A DNA stretch of 64,000 nucleotides, from the NCBI RefSeq assembly GCF_947500255.1, contig NZ_CANMRL010000003.1:248001-312000 (forward strand), read 5' to 3'. The stretch is from an uncultured Psychroserpens sp. GTDB lineage: Bacteria; Bacteroidota; Bacteroidia; Flavobacteriales; Flavobacteriaceae. This document shows, piece after piece, positions 53,360 through 63,139 of this stretch; position 1 is the first letter of the stretch, and each line of letters begins with the position of its first letter. The translations under genes were made by a program, and so were the position numbers. The notes beneath the pieces were generated by a model. It had not been told where the DNA came from, did not search any database, and saw only the letters and a program-made list of their open reading frames with translations.

Positions 53360-56300
53360 TTAAAATTTTAAGTTCATACCTAATAAAAATGTTTTCGGAG
53401 TTGGGTAGAAACCGTAATCGATTCCACCACCTATAGCCTCTCCAGTAGAAGCTGTTGGATCATAACCTCTATATTCTGTAAGCGTAAGCAAGTTTGAAGC
53501 AGATATATAAAATCGTAATTTTGTGATTTTAGAATCTTCTAAGAATTCACCTGATAATGAATACCCTAATTGTACGTTTTGTAATCTTATGAAGTCTCCA
53601 TCTTCAACAAAGAAATCTGAAAACAAACCGTTTGAGTTTGCTCCAGAAGTTACTCTTGGAAAGCTATTACTAGTACCTTCACCAGTCCATCGATCTAAAT
53701 AATAAACACTACGATTGGTTAATGGTTGGTTTCTCTCATAATTTCTTACAATATCATTTCCTACTGAAGCAAATGCATAGGCTTGAAAATCGAAATTTTT
53801 ATATTCGAAATTAAAATTTAGCCCCATAGTGGCATCAGGTAATGGATCTCCAATGTTAGTTTTGTCATTATCATCTATAACACCATCATTATTGATATCT
53901 ACAAATCGTAAATCACCGGCTTGCACAGCATCATTTAATGTTGGATAAGCATCAATCTCTCCTTGGTTTTGAAATATTCCGTCTGTTACAAATCCTCTAA
54001 AGTATCCAATAGGAAAACCTTCTTCCATTCTAGCTGGAGGGTCTTGTCCAACACCAAATGCACCTCCAGAGAGAAAATCTCCATCTGCGCTTACTTCTAC
54101 AACTGTATTATCTAGAGTAGCGATATTATATCTAATACTATAGTTAAAATCGTCATTAACAACCTTACTGTAGCCTACTGAAAATTCAAAACCTTGATTT
54201 TCTACAATACCAGCATTAACAACTGGTGGTGTAGCTCCGGGAGCAGTAACACCCAAAATTCCTGAAACCTGAGGTACTATTAATAAGTCCTCTGTTCTTT
54301 TCTTATAATAATCTGCTGTAATATCTAATTGGTTATTAAACAATTTGGCATCAATTCCTATATCTAATGTTTTTTGTTTTTCCCATCGTATTTCTGGATT
54401 TGATACAGCTCCTATTGCAGTACCAAATACAAGTTCATCATCTATCACATAAGTACCTTCTCCATTTAAGAGTGACACAAATCTGAAATCTGGTATTCTA
54501 TCATTTCCTAGAACACCATAAGAACCTCTTAATTTTAGAAAGCTTATAGTATTACTATCACTTAAAAAATCTTCATCTGAAATAATCCATCCTACAGATG
54601 CTGATGGGAAGAAACCAAATTTATTTTCTGGCCCAAACTTGGTAGAACCATCACGTCGTAATACAGCTGAAATAAGATATTTTCCATTATAGTCATATTG
54701 TATTCTGGTAAAATAAGAGAGTAATCTTGCATCAAACTGTGCATTTCCATTAGGGAAAATATTTTGTATATCAGAAGCTTGATCCAGAGTAGCGTTTTCA
54801 ACAGTATTGCCTGGAATATCAAACCCAACAAACCCACTAAAGAAACCTTCTGTCTTAAATACTGATGTCCCAACTAATACACTTAAATTGTGAATGTCAT
54901 TAAATCTATTTTCATATTTTAAAAAGGCATCAAAAGTATAGTCTCTAAAAATATTGTTATTGATCACTACTTCATTTCTATCTCTATTGAATACTTTACC
55001 GCTTCCGAAGAAAGCAATAGGATTAAAAACATTGCTTTCAACCTCAGAATAATTAAATTGATAATTAGCTTGAGCAGTGAAATTTTCTAAGAAATTATAA
55101 GACAAACTTATATTTCCTGCTATTTTATCCACAAAAGACCTATTGAAGGTATTATCGATTTGTGCTAATGGATTGATAACCTCATTGCCTAAGCCTTCTG
55201 CTATAGTATAAGCGCCATTTTCATCTCTTACTGAAAATGTAGGTGCCATATTTAATGCGTTAAACAATACGGAACCTAATCCGTTTTCAGAAAGTGCTTT
55301 TCTACTTGTATGTGTAAAGATTAACCCTGAGTTCAACTTGAAATTTTCAAGAAAATCTAAACCATAATTTAAACGTTGTGTGTATCTTGAAAAGTTTGAC
55401 TTACTACCTCCTACAATACCATCTTGAGACAAAAATGATGCTGCATATGCATACGATGACTTTTCTCCTCCTCCAGATAGTGTTGCGTTAACATTATACT
55501 GTGCTGCGTTTTGAAATACCTCGTCTTGCCAGTCTGTACCTTGACCCAAGTTTGAAACATCGGGAAAAACAAGATCTTCTCCATTTGCGGCAAAAGCTTC
55601 ATTTACTAACAATGCGTATTCGGTAGCATTTAAAGAAGGAATCTCACGTGTTGTTTGTTGAAAACCAGCGTAGGTATTAATTTCAATACTAAGAGGTCTA
55701 TTCTTTCTACCTGTCTTAGTAGTAATTAATATGACTCCGTTTGCTGCTCTTACACCATAAATTCCAGCAGTGGCATCTTTTAATACATTGAGCGTCTCAA
55801 TATCATTTGGATTGATAACACTTAAGTCTTCAATAACGTTACCATCAACTAATATCAATGGTCTGTTATCTCCATTTGTGGATACACCACGTATACTAAT
55901 GGTTGCTGCTGCACCAGGAGAACCTGATTGTGATGTAATGTTAACACCAGCCACTTGACCTTGCAATGCTTGTTCAATACGTGTTGGTTTCAAGTTTTCG
56001 ATAGTTTCACTTGATACAACAGCTACAGCTCCAGTTATTTCCTTTTTCTTCTGGGTACCATAACCTATAACCACGACTTCATCCAAAGACTCTGTGTCTT
56101 CTACAAGCTGTATTGTTATTGGGTTGTTGTCTGTAACTACGAACTCCAAATCCTTATATCCTAAATAAGTGAATACTAGAGTGGAGTTGATAGACACATC
56201 AGAAATAGTGAAATTACCGTCAAAATCTGTTGACGCACCTTTGGCAGTGTTCTTGACCAGAATATTAACTCCTGGCAGTGGTTGTCCAGTTGCTTGATCT

Positions 56301-56386
56301 ACAACTGTACCTTTTACTGTAACATTTTGACTAAATGTCAATGCTGTAAATAGTAAGAATACTAGTGAAAAGAGTTTTGTTGTCAT
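53360..56386 (-). CDS. susC: SusC/RagA-family TonB-linked outer-membrane transporter
   Basis: 1008 residues. Signal peptide 1-19 (LTFSQ), carboxypeptidase-like regulatory domain (VKGTVVDQATGQPLPGVNIL, ~22-95), TonB-box-bearing linker with LDEVVVIGYGTQKKKEITGA, plug domain (~115-225, LKDATAGIYGVRAANGVILI) and a 22-strand barrel to the C-terminal MNLKF. It imports glycan fragments in partnership with SusD. First gene of a four-gene operon. The region upstream carries the promoter module shared with the 31-16 kb glucan operon. Confidence 0.95.
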   Translation of the reverse strand: MTTKLFSLVFLLFTALTFSQNVTVKGTVVDQATGQPLPGVNILVKNTAKGASTDFDGNFTISDVSINSTLVFTYLGYKDLEFVVTDNNPITIQLVEDTESLDEVVVIGYGTQKKKEITGAVAVVSSETIENLKPTRIEQALQGQVAGVNITSQSGSPGAAATISIRGVSTNGDNRPLILVDGNVIEDLSVINPNDIETLNVLKDATAGIYGVRAANGVILITTKTGRKNRPLSIEINTYAGFQQTTREIPSLNATEYALLVNEAFAANGEDLVFPDVSNLGQGTDWQDEVFQNAAQYNVNATLSGGGEKSSYAYAASFLSQDGIVGGSKSNFSRYTQRLNYGLDFLENFKLNSGLIFTHTSRKALSENGLGSVLFNALNMAPTFSVRDENGAYTIAEGLGNEVINPLAQIDNTFNRSFVDKIAGNISLSYNFLENFTAQANYQFNYSEVESNVFNPIAFFGSGKVFNRDRNEVVINNNIFRDYTFDAFLKYENRFNDIHNLSVLVGTSVFKTEGFFSGFVGFDIPGNTVENATLDQASDIQNIFPNGNAQFDARLLSYFTRIQYDYNGKYLISAVLRRDGSTKFGPENKFGFFPSASVGWIISDEDFLSDSNTISFLKLRGSYGVLGNDRIPDFRFVSLLNGEGTYVIDDELVFGTAIGAVSNPEIRWEKQKTLDIGIDAKLFNNQLDITADYYKKRTEDLLIVPQVSGILGVTAPGATPPVVNAGIVENQGFEFSVGYSKVVNDDFNYSIRYNIATLDNTVVEVSADGDFLSGGAFGVGQDPPARMEEGFPIGYFRGFVTDGIFQNQGEIDAYPTLNDAVQAGDLRFVDINNDGVIDDNDKTNIGDPLPDATMGLNFNFEYKNFDFQAYAFASVGNDIVRNYERNQPLTNRSVYYLDRWTGEGTSNSFPRVTSGANSNGLFSDFFVEDGDFIRLQNVQLGYSLSGEFLEDSKITKLRFYISASNLLTLTEYRGYDPTASTGEAIGGGIDYGFYPTPKTFLLGMNLKF

Positions 56387-56444
56387 ATAATTGATTGTTA
56401 TGATGTAAACTTACAGCGGGAAATTGGCAATTCAATAAAAAAAA

Positions 56445-56463
56445 CCTATACAATAATCATACA
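56445..56463 (-). promoter_or_regulatory. reverse-oriented octamer pair near susC
   Basis: On the - strand TGTATGAT and TGTATAGG stand 11 bases apart, ending about 60 bases before the susC ATG, similar in distance to the reverse copy before the regulator gene. Confidence 0.4.
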
Positions 56464-56543
56464 ATTCAAAAAAACATATATAATATTACGAAATACTTAA
56501 AAATCAAGGATTTTCAGTACTTTTTAAATAATACGAAACAAGC

Positions 56544-56598
56544 ACAACTACAACGATGTAGTGTAAAAAAGAATAATGTTGTGGTAATGTATAGGTGA
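56544..56598 (+). promoter_or_regulatory. shared glucan-regulon promoter module, copy 2
   Basis: ACAACTACAACG at 56544-56555, continuing ATGTA, then TGTTGTGG at 56577 and TGTATAGGTGA at 56588, an 11 bp pitch. The distance from block to last octamer is 44 bases here and 48 at copy 1. Confidence 0.6.
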
Positions 56599-56741
56599 TG
56601 TAATGTTTTCCTACAACAACTTTGATATTAGGTATAGTTAAAAAAAAGCTTCAATTACACTAAATACAGTATGTTCTTAATGTAAGCAACTCAAAAACAA
56701 TTATGAAAGCAGTATATTGTAGTGTCTGTAGAAATGAATTT

Positions 56742-58250
56742 TCACAATTTAAACCATGCATCAATCACCTCATCATCAGATGATTTTTGAGATGCCAAAG
56801 ATTGATGTATAAACTCATTAGTTTTGCCTTGATACTCGTAAGCTTTTGACCAATCTTTATGATGTTTTGCTAATGATTTAATACTGTCACAAACATAGGC
56901 CATTTCTTCATTGGTAGTCGTTGGATGTATGGACATTCGAATCCAACCAGGTTTACGCACAAGATCTCCGATAGATATTTCATTGGTCAATTCGTTACTA
57001 GTTTGCTGATCTACATGTAATAAGAAGTGTCCATAGGTTCCAGCGCAACTACAACCACCTCGTGTTTGAATTCCGAAACGATCATTTAGCAGTTTTACGC
57101 CTAAGTTATAATGCAAGTCATCAATATAAAATGAAATTACACCCAAACGATCTTGATGCTGGCCAGCGAGAATATGCAAGTTATCTTGAGAAGATAACTC
57201 ACTAAATACTTTACTCACCAACTCATGTTCACGCTCTAGGATGTTGGCAACACCCATTTGTTCCTTAAGTTTTATTGTTAAGGCTGTTTTTATAGTTTGT
57301 AGAAATCCTGGTGTACCACCATCTTCCCTATCTTCTATATTATCTATGTACTTATGCTCTCCCCATGGATTTGTCCAACTTACGGTTCCTCCTCCTGGAC
57401 AATCAGGAATCATGTTTTTATATAACTTCTTATTAAAAATTAAAACACCTGAAGTTCCAGGCCCGCCTAAAAATTTATGTGGTGAAAAGAAAATAGCATC
57501 CAAATTCTGAAGTTCATTTTCTGGATGCATGTCAATATCGACATAAGGTGCCGAACAGGCAAAATCTACAAAACATACGCCTCCATGTTTATGCATTAAT
57601 TCTGCAATATCATGATATGGTGTTTGTATTCCAGTCACATTAGAACCTCCAATTACTGAAGCTATCTTTAATGTACAGTCCTTATATTTATCTAGTAAGC
57701 TTTCTAAGTTTTCTAAACTGAATAAACCATTAGCATCAGGCGGAATCACTTCTACCTTAGCAATAGTTTCTAACCAAGACGTTTGATTAGAATGATGCTC
57801 CATGTGCGTCACAAAAACTACAGGCCTAATCTCATCAGGAACAGTAGTATACTTTCTAAGATTCTCAGGAATTTTTAAACCCAAAATCCTTTGAAATTTA
57901 TTGACAACACCTGTCATTCCATTGCCAGACACAATGAGCACATCATCATCTGTGCAATTCACGTGTTTTTTAATAATATGCTTCGCTTCATGATATGCTT
58001 TGGTCATTGCCGTTCCAGAAACCGTAGTTTCGGTATGAGTATTCGCTACAAAAGGCCCAAACTCGTTACACAACTTTTCTTCAATTGGTCTATACAAACG
58101 TCCAGAAGCAGTCCAATCTGTATAAATGATTTTTTGTGTTCCAAAAGGAGATTCAAACTCCTGATCGATACCTATTATATGTTGTCTGAATCGATTGAAA
58201 TACAATTCAAGTTCAGATGGTTTAGACGCTGTAGTTTCCGTAGAAATCAT
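56742..58250 (-). CDS. class-V-fold PLP-dependent aminotransferase/desulfurase-like enzyme
   Basis: 502 residues. The PLP lysine is K259 in FFSPHKFLGGPGTSG, the cofactor aspartate D229 in CFVDFACSAPYVD, and THMEHHSNQTSW matches the His-rich cofactor-stacking loop. A late RGGCSCAGTYG holds two cysteines where cysteine desulfurases carry their active cysteine, but the protein is ~100 residues longer than IscS/SufS. The substrate cannot be assigned. It is oriented with glmM but separated by 24 bases, so it may be co-transcribed with it. Confidence 0.82.
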   Translation of the reverse strand: MISTETTASKPSELELYFNRFRQHIIGIDQEFESPFGTQKIIYTDWTASGRLYRPIEEKLCNEFGPFVANTHTETTVSGTAMTKAYHEAKHIIKKHVNCTDDDVLIVSGNGMTGVVNKFQRILGLKIPENLRKYTTVPDEIRPVVFVTHMEHHSNQTSWLETIAKVEVIPPDANGLFSLENLESLLDKYKDCTLKIASVIGGSNVTGIQTPYHDIAELMHKHGGVCFVDFACSAPYVDIDMHPENELQNLDAIFFSPHKFLGGPGTSGVLIFNKKLYKNMIPDCPGGGTVSWTNPWGEHKYIDNIEDREDGGTPGFLQTIKTALTIKLKEQMGVANILEREHELVSKVFSELSSQDNLHILAGQHQDRLGVISFYIDDLHYNLGVKLLNDRFGIQTRGGCSCAGTYGHFLLHVDQQTSNELTNEISIGDLVRKPGWIRMSIHPTTTNEEMAYVCDSIKSLAKHHKDWSKAYEYQGKTNEFIHQSLASQKSSDDEVIDAWFKL

Positions 58251-58274
58251 TTGAAAAAGCTTTTTGCGAAGATA

Positions 58275-59663
58275 CTAAATATTTGCGATTACCTTGATTT
58301 CAGATATAATACGATCTGCTAAATCATCGGCTTCTTGCTGTGTAGGTGCTTCAGTATAAATTCTAATAATTGGTTCTGTATTACTTTTTCTCAAATGTAC
58401 CCAAGAGTTAGTAAAATCTATTTTCACACCATCAATAGTGGTTAGGTTTTCATTATCATACTTGGTTTCCATAGTTCTCAATACCCCATCTACATCCAAC
58501 TCAGGTGTTAACTGAATCTTCTTCTTACTCATAAAATAGTTAGGATATGAAGCTCGCAACTCACTTACAGAGCTATTTCCTTCGGCCAATAAGCTCAAGA
58601 ATAGTGCAACACCAACAAGCGCATCTCTTCCGTAGTGTAATTCTGGATAAATAATCCCTCCATTACCTTCTCCTCCAATAATAGCGTTGTTTTTCTTCAT
58701 CAAATTAACAACATTAACTTCGCCTACTGCACTGGCTTCATAAGTACCACCATGCTTTTCGGTTATATCACGAAGAGCTCTTGTAGAACTCATATTACTC
58801 ACTGTATTTCCTGGTGTTTTACTCAACACATAATCTGCACAAGCTACCAAGGTATATTCTTCACCAAACATCTCTCCGTTTTCATCCATAAAGGCTAAAC
58901 GATCAACATCTGGATCCACCACAATGCCAAAATCAGCACCTTCCTTCACCACTGCTTCTGAAAGATCCGTTAAATGCTCTTTTAAAGGTTCTGGATTATG
59001 CGGGAAATGACCATTAGGTTCACAATACAACTTTATAGGATGTACTCCAAGCCGCTCTAACAACAACGGAATAGCTATACCTCCGGTAGAATTCACGCCA
59101 TCTACAACTACTTTGAAATTCGCTTTTTCGATAGCTTCTTTGTTTACAAGTTCCATAGCTAAAACTTCATCGATATGCATATCTATATACGCATCATTAA
59201 TCGTAATCTCTCCTAAACTATCAACATCAGCAAATAACATGTCGTTTCCTTCGGCTAGTTTCAAAATCTTTGCACCTTCTTCTCCATTTAAAAATTCACC
59301 TTTAGCATCTAAAAGCTTTAATGCATTCCATTGCTTTGGATTGTGACTTGCTGTTAGAATAATACCACCATCGGCATGTTCCATTGGCACAGCAACTTCA
59401 ACTGTTGGTGTTGTTGACAGACCAAGATCAATCACATGAATACCAAGACCAACCAAAGTATTCATTACTAGATTTTGAATCATTTCACCAGAAATTCGTG
59501 CATCTCTACCAACTACAACACGATAGTTTTCCTTGTTACGTTGTTGTTTGATCCAAGTGCCATAAGCCGAAGCAAATTTTACGGCATCAATTGGTGTGAG
59601 ATTATCACCAACTTGTCCGCCAATAGTACCTCGTATTCCTGAGATTGATTTTATAAGTGTCAT
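58275..59663 (-). CDS. glmM: phosphoglucosamine mutase (alpha-D-phosphohexomutase)
   Basis: 462 residues. Active-site phosphoserine S106 in ILTASHNPKQWN, metal loop VDPDVDRLAF, sugar loop GEGNGGIIYP and phosphate loop RKSNTEPIIRIYTEA. GlmM makes glucosamine-1-phosphate for cell-wall and LPS synthesis; a related phosphomannomutase or phosphoglucomutase role cannot be excluded from motifs. Its start codon overlaps the stop of the upstream acyltransferase gene by one base. Confidence 0.85.
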   Translation of the reverse strand: MTLIKSISGIRGTIGGQVGDNLTPIDAVKFASAYGTWIKQQRNKENYRVVVGRDARISGEMIQNLVMNTLVGLGIHVIDLGLSTTPTVEVAVPMEHADGGIILTASHNPKQWNALKLLDAKGEFLNGEEGAKILKLAEGNDMLFADVDSLGEITINDAYIDMHIDEVLAMELVNKEAIEKANFKVVVDGVNSTGGIAIPLLLERLGVHPIKLYCEPNGHFPHNPEPLKEHLTDLSEAVVKEGADFGIVVDPDVDRLAFMDENGEMFGEEYTLVACADYVLSKTPGNTVSNMSSTRALRDITEKHGGTYEASAVGEVNVVNLMKKNNAIIGGEGNGGIIYPELHYGRDALVGVALFLSLLAEGNSSVSELRASYPNYFMSKKKIQLTPELDVDGVLRTMETKYDNENLTTIDGVKIDFTNSWVHLRKSNTEPIIRIYTEAPTQQEADDLADRIISEIKVIANI

Positions 59664-60751
59664 TATCTAAACTTTGTTTTCAGTTTTAAAAAATAGGTTT
59701 CAAAATATGTGTACGACAAATGTGCAAAAAGTATTGTCAATACAAAAGTCAATATATTAATTAGAAGTATTGTTATAGTATCATTAAAAATTTCATGAGC
59801 TTGAACTTTCAGCATAAAAAAAACAACGATGTTCATTGCAATGACATGAAACATATAAATACCATAAGACATATGTCCCAAATGATTCCATAACTTATTT
59901 TTAATCGTTATTCCAAAGTTATTATGCGCTAAGGTGTGTACAAACAAGCAGAATACAACCATCGTGACGAAATGAGTCATCCAGCGTGTTTCAAATTGAA
60001 ACACATTTGTTGTAAAATACAGAAGCATCGCAATTACTATCACAATCGGGATTAGTATTGAGCGTTTTAAAAACTCCAATTGCTTTTGTTCTTCCAAAAT
60101 AGCTATTACGCCTCCAGAGAATAAAAAGAAATACACAAATCTATAAGTATACAAGAATTGAAAAACATCTAAATGAAATACAATAAAATAGGCAATAGTA
60201 AGTACAGATAATACAAGTAATATCCTAGTTTTTCGTATAAAGAAAAGTAAAGGAGCAATCATAAGGTAAAATTGTTCTTCAATACCAATAGACCATAACA
60301 CTTCTAAAATACCACCTGGCTCGTATAGTTTCCCGAAAACATTAGGTAAGAAAAATGTAGTCAATAAAATTCCTTCTCCTAGGTTATAATTATTTTCAAA
60401 TGGCATATTCAAAGCAGGCAAAATGAGCCAATAAAATAAGAACCCGAAAATAACAATAAGATAGTACAAAGGGAATATTCTTAACATGCGTCGGATGTAA
60501 AACTTCTTAATAGAAAACGCATCACGTTGCTTATAACGATAAATCAATCTAATAATCAAAAAACCACTCAAAACAAAGAATACATAAACAGCTTCAGTCC
60601 CTCTATTAAATATGGGAGCATCTGAGAAATATGGAAGTCCTTGATTTCTGCTTAGATGCGGAATATGAAAAATCATCACCAACGAAGCCAAGATAAAACG
60701 TAAGGGATCTAAATTTGGTAATCTATCCAAGTATAAACATTTAGAACTCAA
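59663..60751 (-). CDS. acyltransferase-3 family membrane protein (OafA-like)
   Basis: 362 residues and about ten transmembrane helices. The family start LDPLRFILASLVMIFHIPHLS includes the catalytic-type histidine, and YFVFFVLSGFLI-like VYVFFVLSGFLIIRL follows. Such proteins O-acetylate surface polysaccharides or lipids. The only workable starts are TTG codons (60751 or seven codons later); an in-frame TAA lies just upstream and the first ATG would remove the conserved segment. Only 19 bases separate it from the divergent AcpH-like gene. Confidence 0.85.
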   Translation of the reverse strand: MSSKCLYLDRLPNLDPLRFILASLVMIFHIPHLSRNQGLPYFSDAPIFNRGTEAVYVFFVLSGFLIIRLIYRYKQRDAFSIKKFYIRRMLRIFPLYYLIVIFGFLFYWLILPALNMPFENNYNLGEGILLTTFFLPNVFGKLYEPGGILEVLWSIGIEEQFYLMIAPLLFFIRKTRILLVLSVLTIAYFIVFHLDVFQFLYTYRFVYFFLFSGGVIAILEEQKQLEFLKRSILIPIVIVIAMLLYFTTNVFQFETRWMTHFVTMVVFCLFVHTLAHNNFGITIKNKLWNHLGHMSYGIYMFHVIAMNIVVFFMLKVQAHEIFNDTITILLINILTFVLTILFAHLSYTYFETYFLKLKTKFR

Positions 60752-60770
60752 AAATACATATATTTATTGA

Positions 60771-61379
60771 ATGAATTTTCTAGCCCATATTTATCTATCT
60801 CAAGACGACGACTTGATTACTATTGGTAATTTTATCGCTGATGGCATTAGAGGAAAGCGCTATAAAAAATTTCCTTTAGGAATTCAAAAAGGCATCCTAC
60901 TACATCGTCAAATAGATACATATACTGATGCTCACCCAACAGTAAGACAGAGTACAAAACGCCTGCACAAAAATTATGGGCATTACAGTGGTGTAATCGT
61001 CGATATCTTGTACGATCACTTTTTGGCCAAGAATTGGAGCTCTTATTCAGATATTCCTTTACACGATTATGTAGACAAATTCTACGATCTTATGGGAATG
61101 CATTTTGATAGTCTTCCTTCTCGTATTCAAAAAATGATGCCGCATATGATTGCTGGTAATTGGTTACTTAGTTACGCTGAAATTGAAGGTATTCAAAAGG
61201 TTTTAGATGGAATGAACCGTAGAACTCAGAACAAATCGGGAATGAATACAGCCACTGTAGAGCTCAAAGAATTTTATACCGAATTTGAAACTGAATTCAC
61301 CTCGTTTTTTGAAGAACTAAGAGCATTTACCGAAGCAGCTTTAAAAGACATCGAAATCCAATTATTAAATGAAAATTAA
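60771..61379 (+). CDS. AcpH-like acyl carrier protein phosphodiesterase (DUF479)
   Basis: 202 residues starting MNFLAHIYLS, with IGNFIADGIRGK, LLHRQIDTYTDAHP and VIVDILYDHFLAKNW, the His/Asp-rich HD-like pattern of the ACP phosphodiesterase family. That family removes phosphopantetheine from ACP, but the activity of distant members is unproven. It overlaps the ggt start by 11 bases, indicating coupling. A TATATTTA near-match to the -7 box lies at 60759-60766. Confidence 0.85.
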   Translation: MNFLAHIYLSQDDDLITIGNFIADGIRGKRYKKFPLGIQKGILLHRQIDTYTDAHPTVRQSTKRLHKNYGHYSGVIVDILYDHFLAKNWSSYSDIPLHDYVDKFYDLMGMHFDSLPSRIQKMMPHMIAGNWLLSYAEIEGIQKVLDGMNRRTQNKSGMNTATVELKEFYTEFETEFTSFFEELRAFTEAALKDIEIQLLNEN

Positions 61380-63087
61380 ACTTTACTTCATAGTCTTTCT
61401 ATGCATCACTTTTTCTTGTAAAAAGGAAACTCCTATCAAGCGTGGATTGATTACTAAAAATGCTATGGTGGTGTCTGCACGCGCCGAAGCTTCTAAAATA
61501 GGGAGTGATATCCTCGAACAAGGTGGTAATGCTTTTGATGCGATGTTTGCGACCGAAATGGCTTTAGCCGTAACCTATCCTTATGCTGGAAATCTTGGAG
61601 GAGGTGGTTTTATGGTCTATCGTCTTAATACAGGTGAAACTGGAGCGCTGGACTATCGTGAAAAAGCACCTTTAGCAGCGAGTCGTGATATGTATTTGGA
61701 TTCTCTCGGAAATGTGATTCCCAATAAAAGTACTGTTGGTGCTTACGCTGTTGGTGTTCCAGGAACCGTTGCAGGCATTTTTACTGCTCATGAGAGGTTT
61801 GGAAGTCTTCCCATAGAAACACTATTGAAACCTGTTATTGCTTTGGCTGAAAATGGATTTACAGTCACCAAAAAGCAACACAAGCGTTTTGCGAAGTATG
61901 ATAGCATCATAACAGCTGTTAATGGAAAAACAACACTAGTAAATAAAGATGTGTCTGCACAATCAACATTTAAAAATGTGGCATTAGCCGAAACATTAAA
62001 ACGCATCTCTAAGCATGGTCGTGACGAGTTCTATAAAGGTGAAACTGCAAAGCAACTTGTGACATTTCTTAATGAGAAAGGCGGCATTATTACCTCCGAA
62101 GACCTTGCTCTATACGAAGCTCAATGGCGCGATCCTATTCGATTTGCCTATGACGATCTTACTATCATTTCGATGTCACCACCTTCGAGTGGAGGACTTT
62201 GTCTTGCACAAATTATGAAAATGACAGAGCCTTTTGATGTAAGCCAATATGATCAAAATAGCTTAGAAGCCATTCAAGTTATGGTTGAAGCCGAAAAACA
62301 AGCCTATGCTGATCGCAGCTATTATTTAGGCGATCCAGATTTTGTAAACATACCAATAGATAAGCTTCTTGACCACTCCTATCTCAATAATCGAATGCAG
62401 CATTTTTCGTTTGACAAGCCAACACCTTCAGACTCGATTTCCTATGGAACACTGCCTAACTATACCATGGAAATAAGAGACAACATCTCGTATCAAGAAC
62501 ACGACGAAACGACGCATTATTCTATTGTTGACCAGTTTGGAAATGCAGTGGCAGTTACCACAACACTCAATGGTGCCTATGGCTCAAAACTCTATGCTGA
62601 AAATCTAGGCTTTTTCCTAAATAACGAAATGGATGATTTTAGTAGTAAACCTGGTGTTCCAAATGTTTACGGACTCCTAGGTGGAAAAGCCAATGCCATT
62701 GCGCCACAAAAACGAATGCTAAGTGCGATGACACCAACTATTGTAGAAAAGAACGACCAACTCTATATGGTTGTAGGAACACCTGGTGGCTCAACAATCA
62801 TTACCTCTGTATTTCAAACCATACTCAACGTACATGAATTTGGAATGACTATGCATGACGCTGTAAATTCACCACGTTTTCATCACCAATGGCTACCCGA
62901 AGAAATACGAATGGAACCTAATCGCTTTGATGATTCACTTTTAGAACAACTAGAGAACTTAGGCTATACCATAAATGAAACACGTACACCTGTAATAGGA
63001 AAAGTAGATGCCATTCTTATCTTAAATGATGGAACTTTAGAAGGTGGTGCAGACTCTAGAGGTGATGATACTGCTGTAGGGTTTTGA
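61369..63087 (+). CDS. ggt: gamma-glutamyltransferase (lipoprotein)
   Basis: Cleaves the gamma-glutamyl bond of glutathione and similar peptides. It is made as a proenzyme that cuts itself before a threonine, here T381 in HDETTHYSIVD. Substrate motifs include GNLGGGGFMVYR, LDYREKAP and SPPSSGGLCLAQ, and later GTPGGSTIITSVFQ. The N-terminus has a lipobox (CITFSC) followed by Lys-Lys, so it is probably anchored in the periplasm, without the acidic surface signal. 572 residues is full length. Confidence 0.93.
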   Translation: MKIKLYFIVFLCITFSCKKETPIKRGLITKNAMVVSARAEASKIGSDILEQGGNAFDAMFATEMALAVTYPYAGNLGGGGFMVYRLNTGETGALDYREKAPLAASRDMYLDSLGNVIPNKSTVGAYAVGVPGTVAGIFTAHERFGSLPIETLLKPVIALAENGFTVTKKQHKRFAKYDSIITAVNGKTTLVNKDVSAQSTFKNVALAETLKRISKHGRDEFYKGETAKQLVTFLNEKGGIITSEDLALYEAQWRDPIRFAYDDLTIISMSPPSSGGLCLAQIMKMTEPFDVSQYDQNSLEAIQVMVEAEKQAYADRSYYLGDPDFVNIPIDKLLDHSYLNNRMQHFSFDKPTPSDSISYGTLPNYTMEIRDNISYQEHDETTHYSIVDQFGNAVAVTTTLNGAYGSKLYAENLGFFLNNEMDDFSSKPGVPNVYGLLGGKANAIAPQKRMLSAMTPTIVEKNDQLYMVVGTPGGSTIITSVFQTILNVHEFGMTMHDAVNSPRFHHQWLPEEIRMEPNRFDDSLLEQLENLGYTINETRTPVIGKVDAILILNDGTLEGGADSRGDDTAVGF

Positions 63088-63139
63088 TTTATAGGTTATA
63101 TAACTAGTTATCGTAAGTAGACAATAAAACTCAAAACAA

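Larger units (their letters stand above)
56387..56741. other. 355-base intergenic region: promoter region of the SusCD operon
   Basis: No gene-quality frame. It contains the promoter module at 56544-56598 and a reverse octamer pair at 56445-56463. The rest is AT-rich. Confidence 0.65.
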
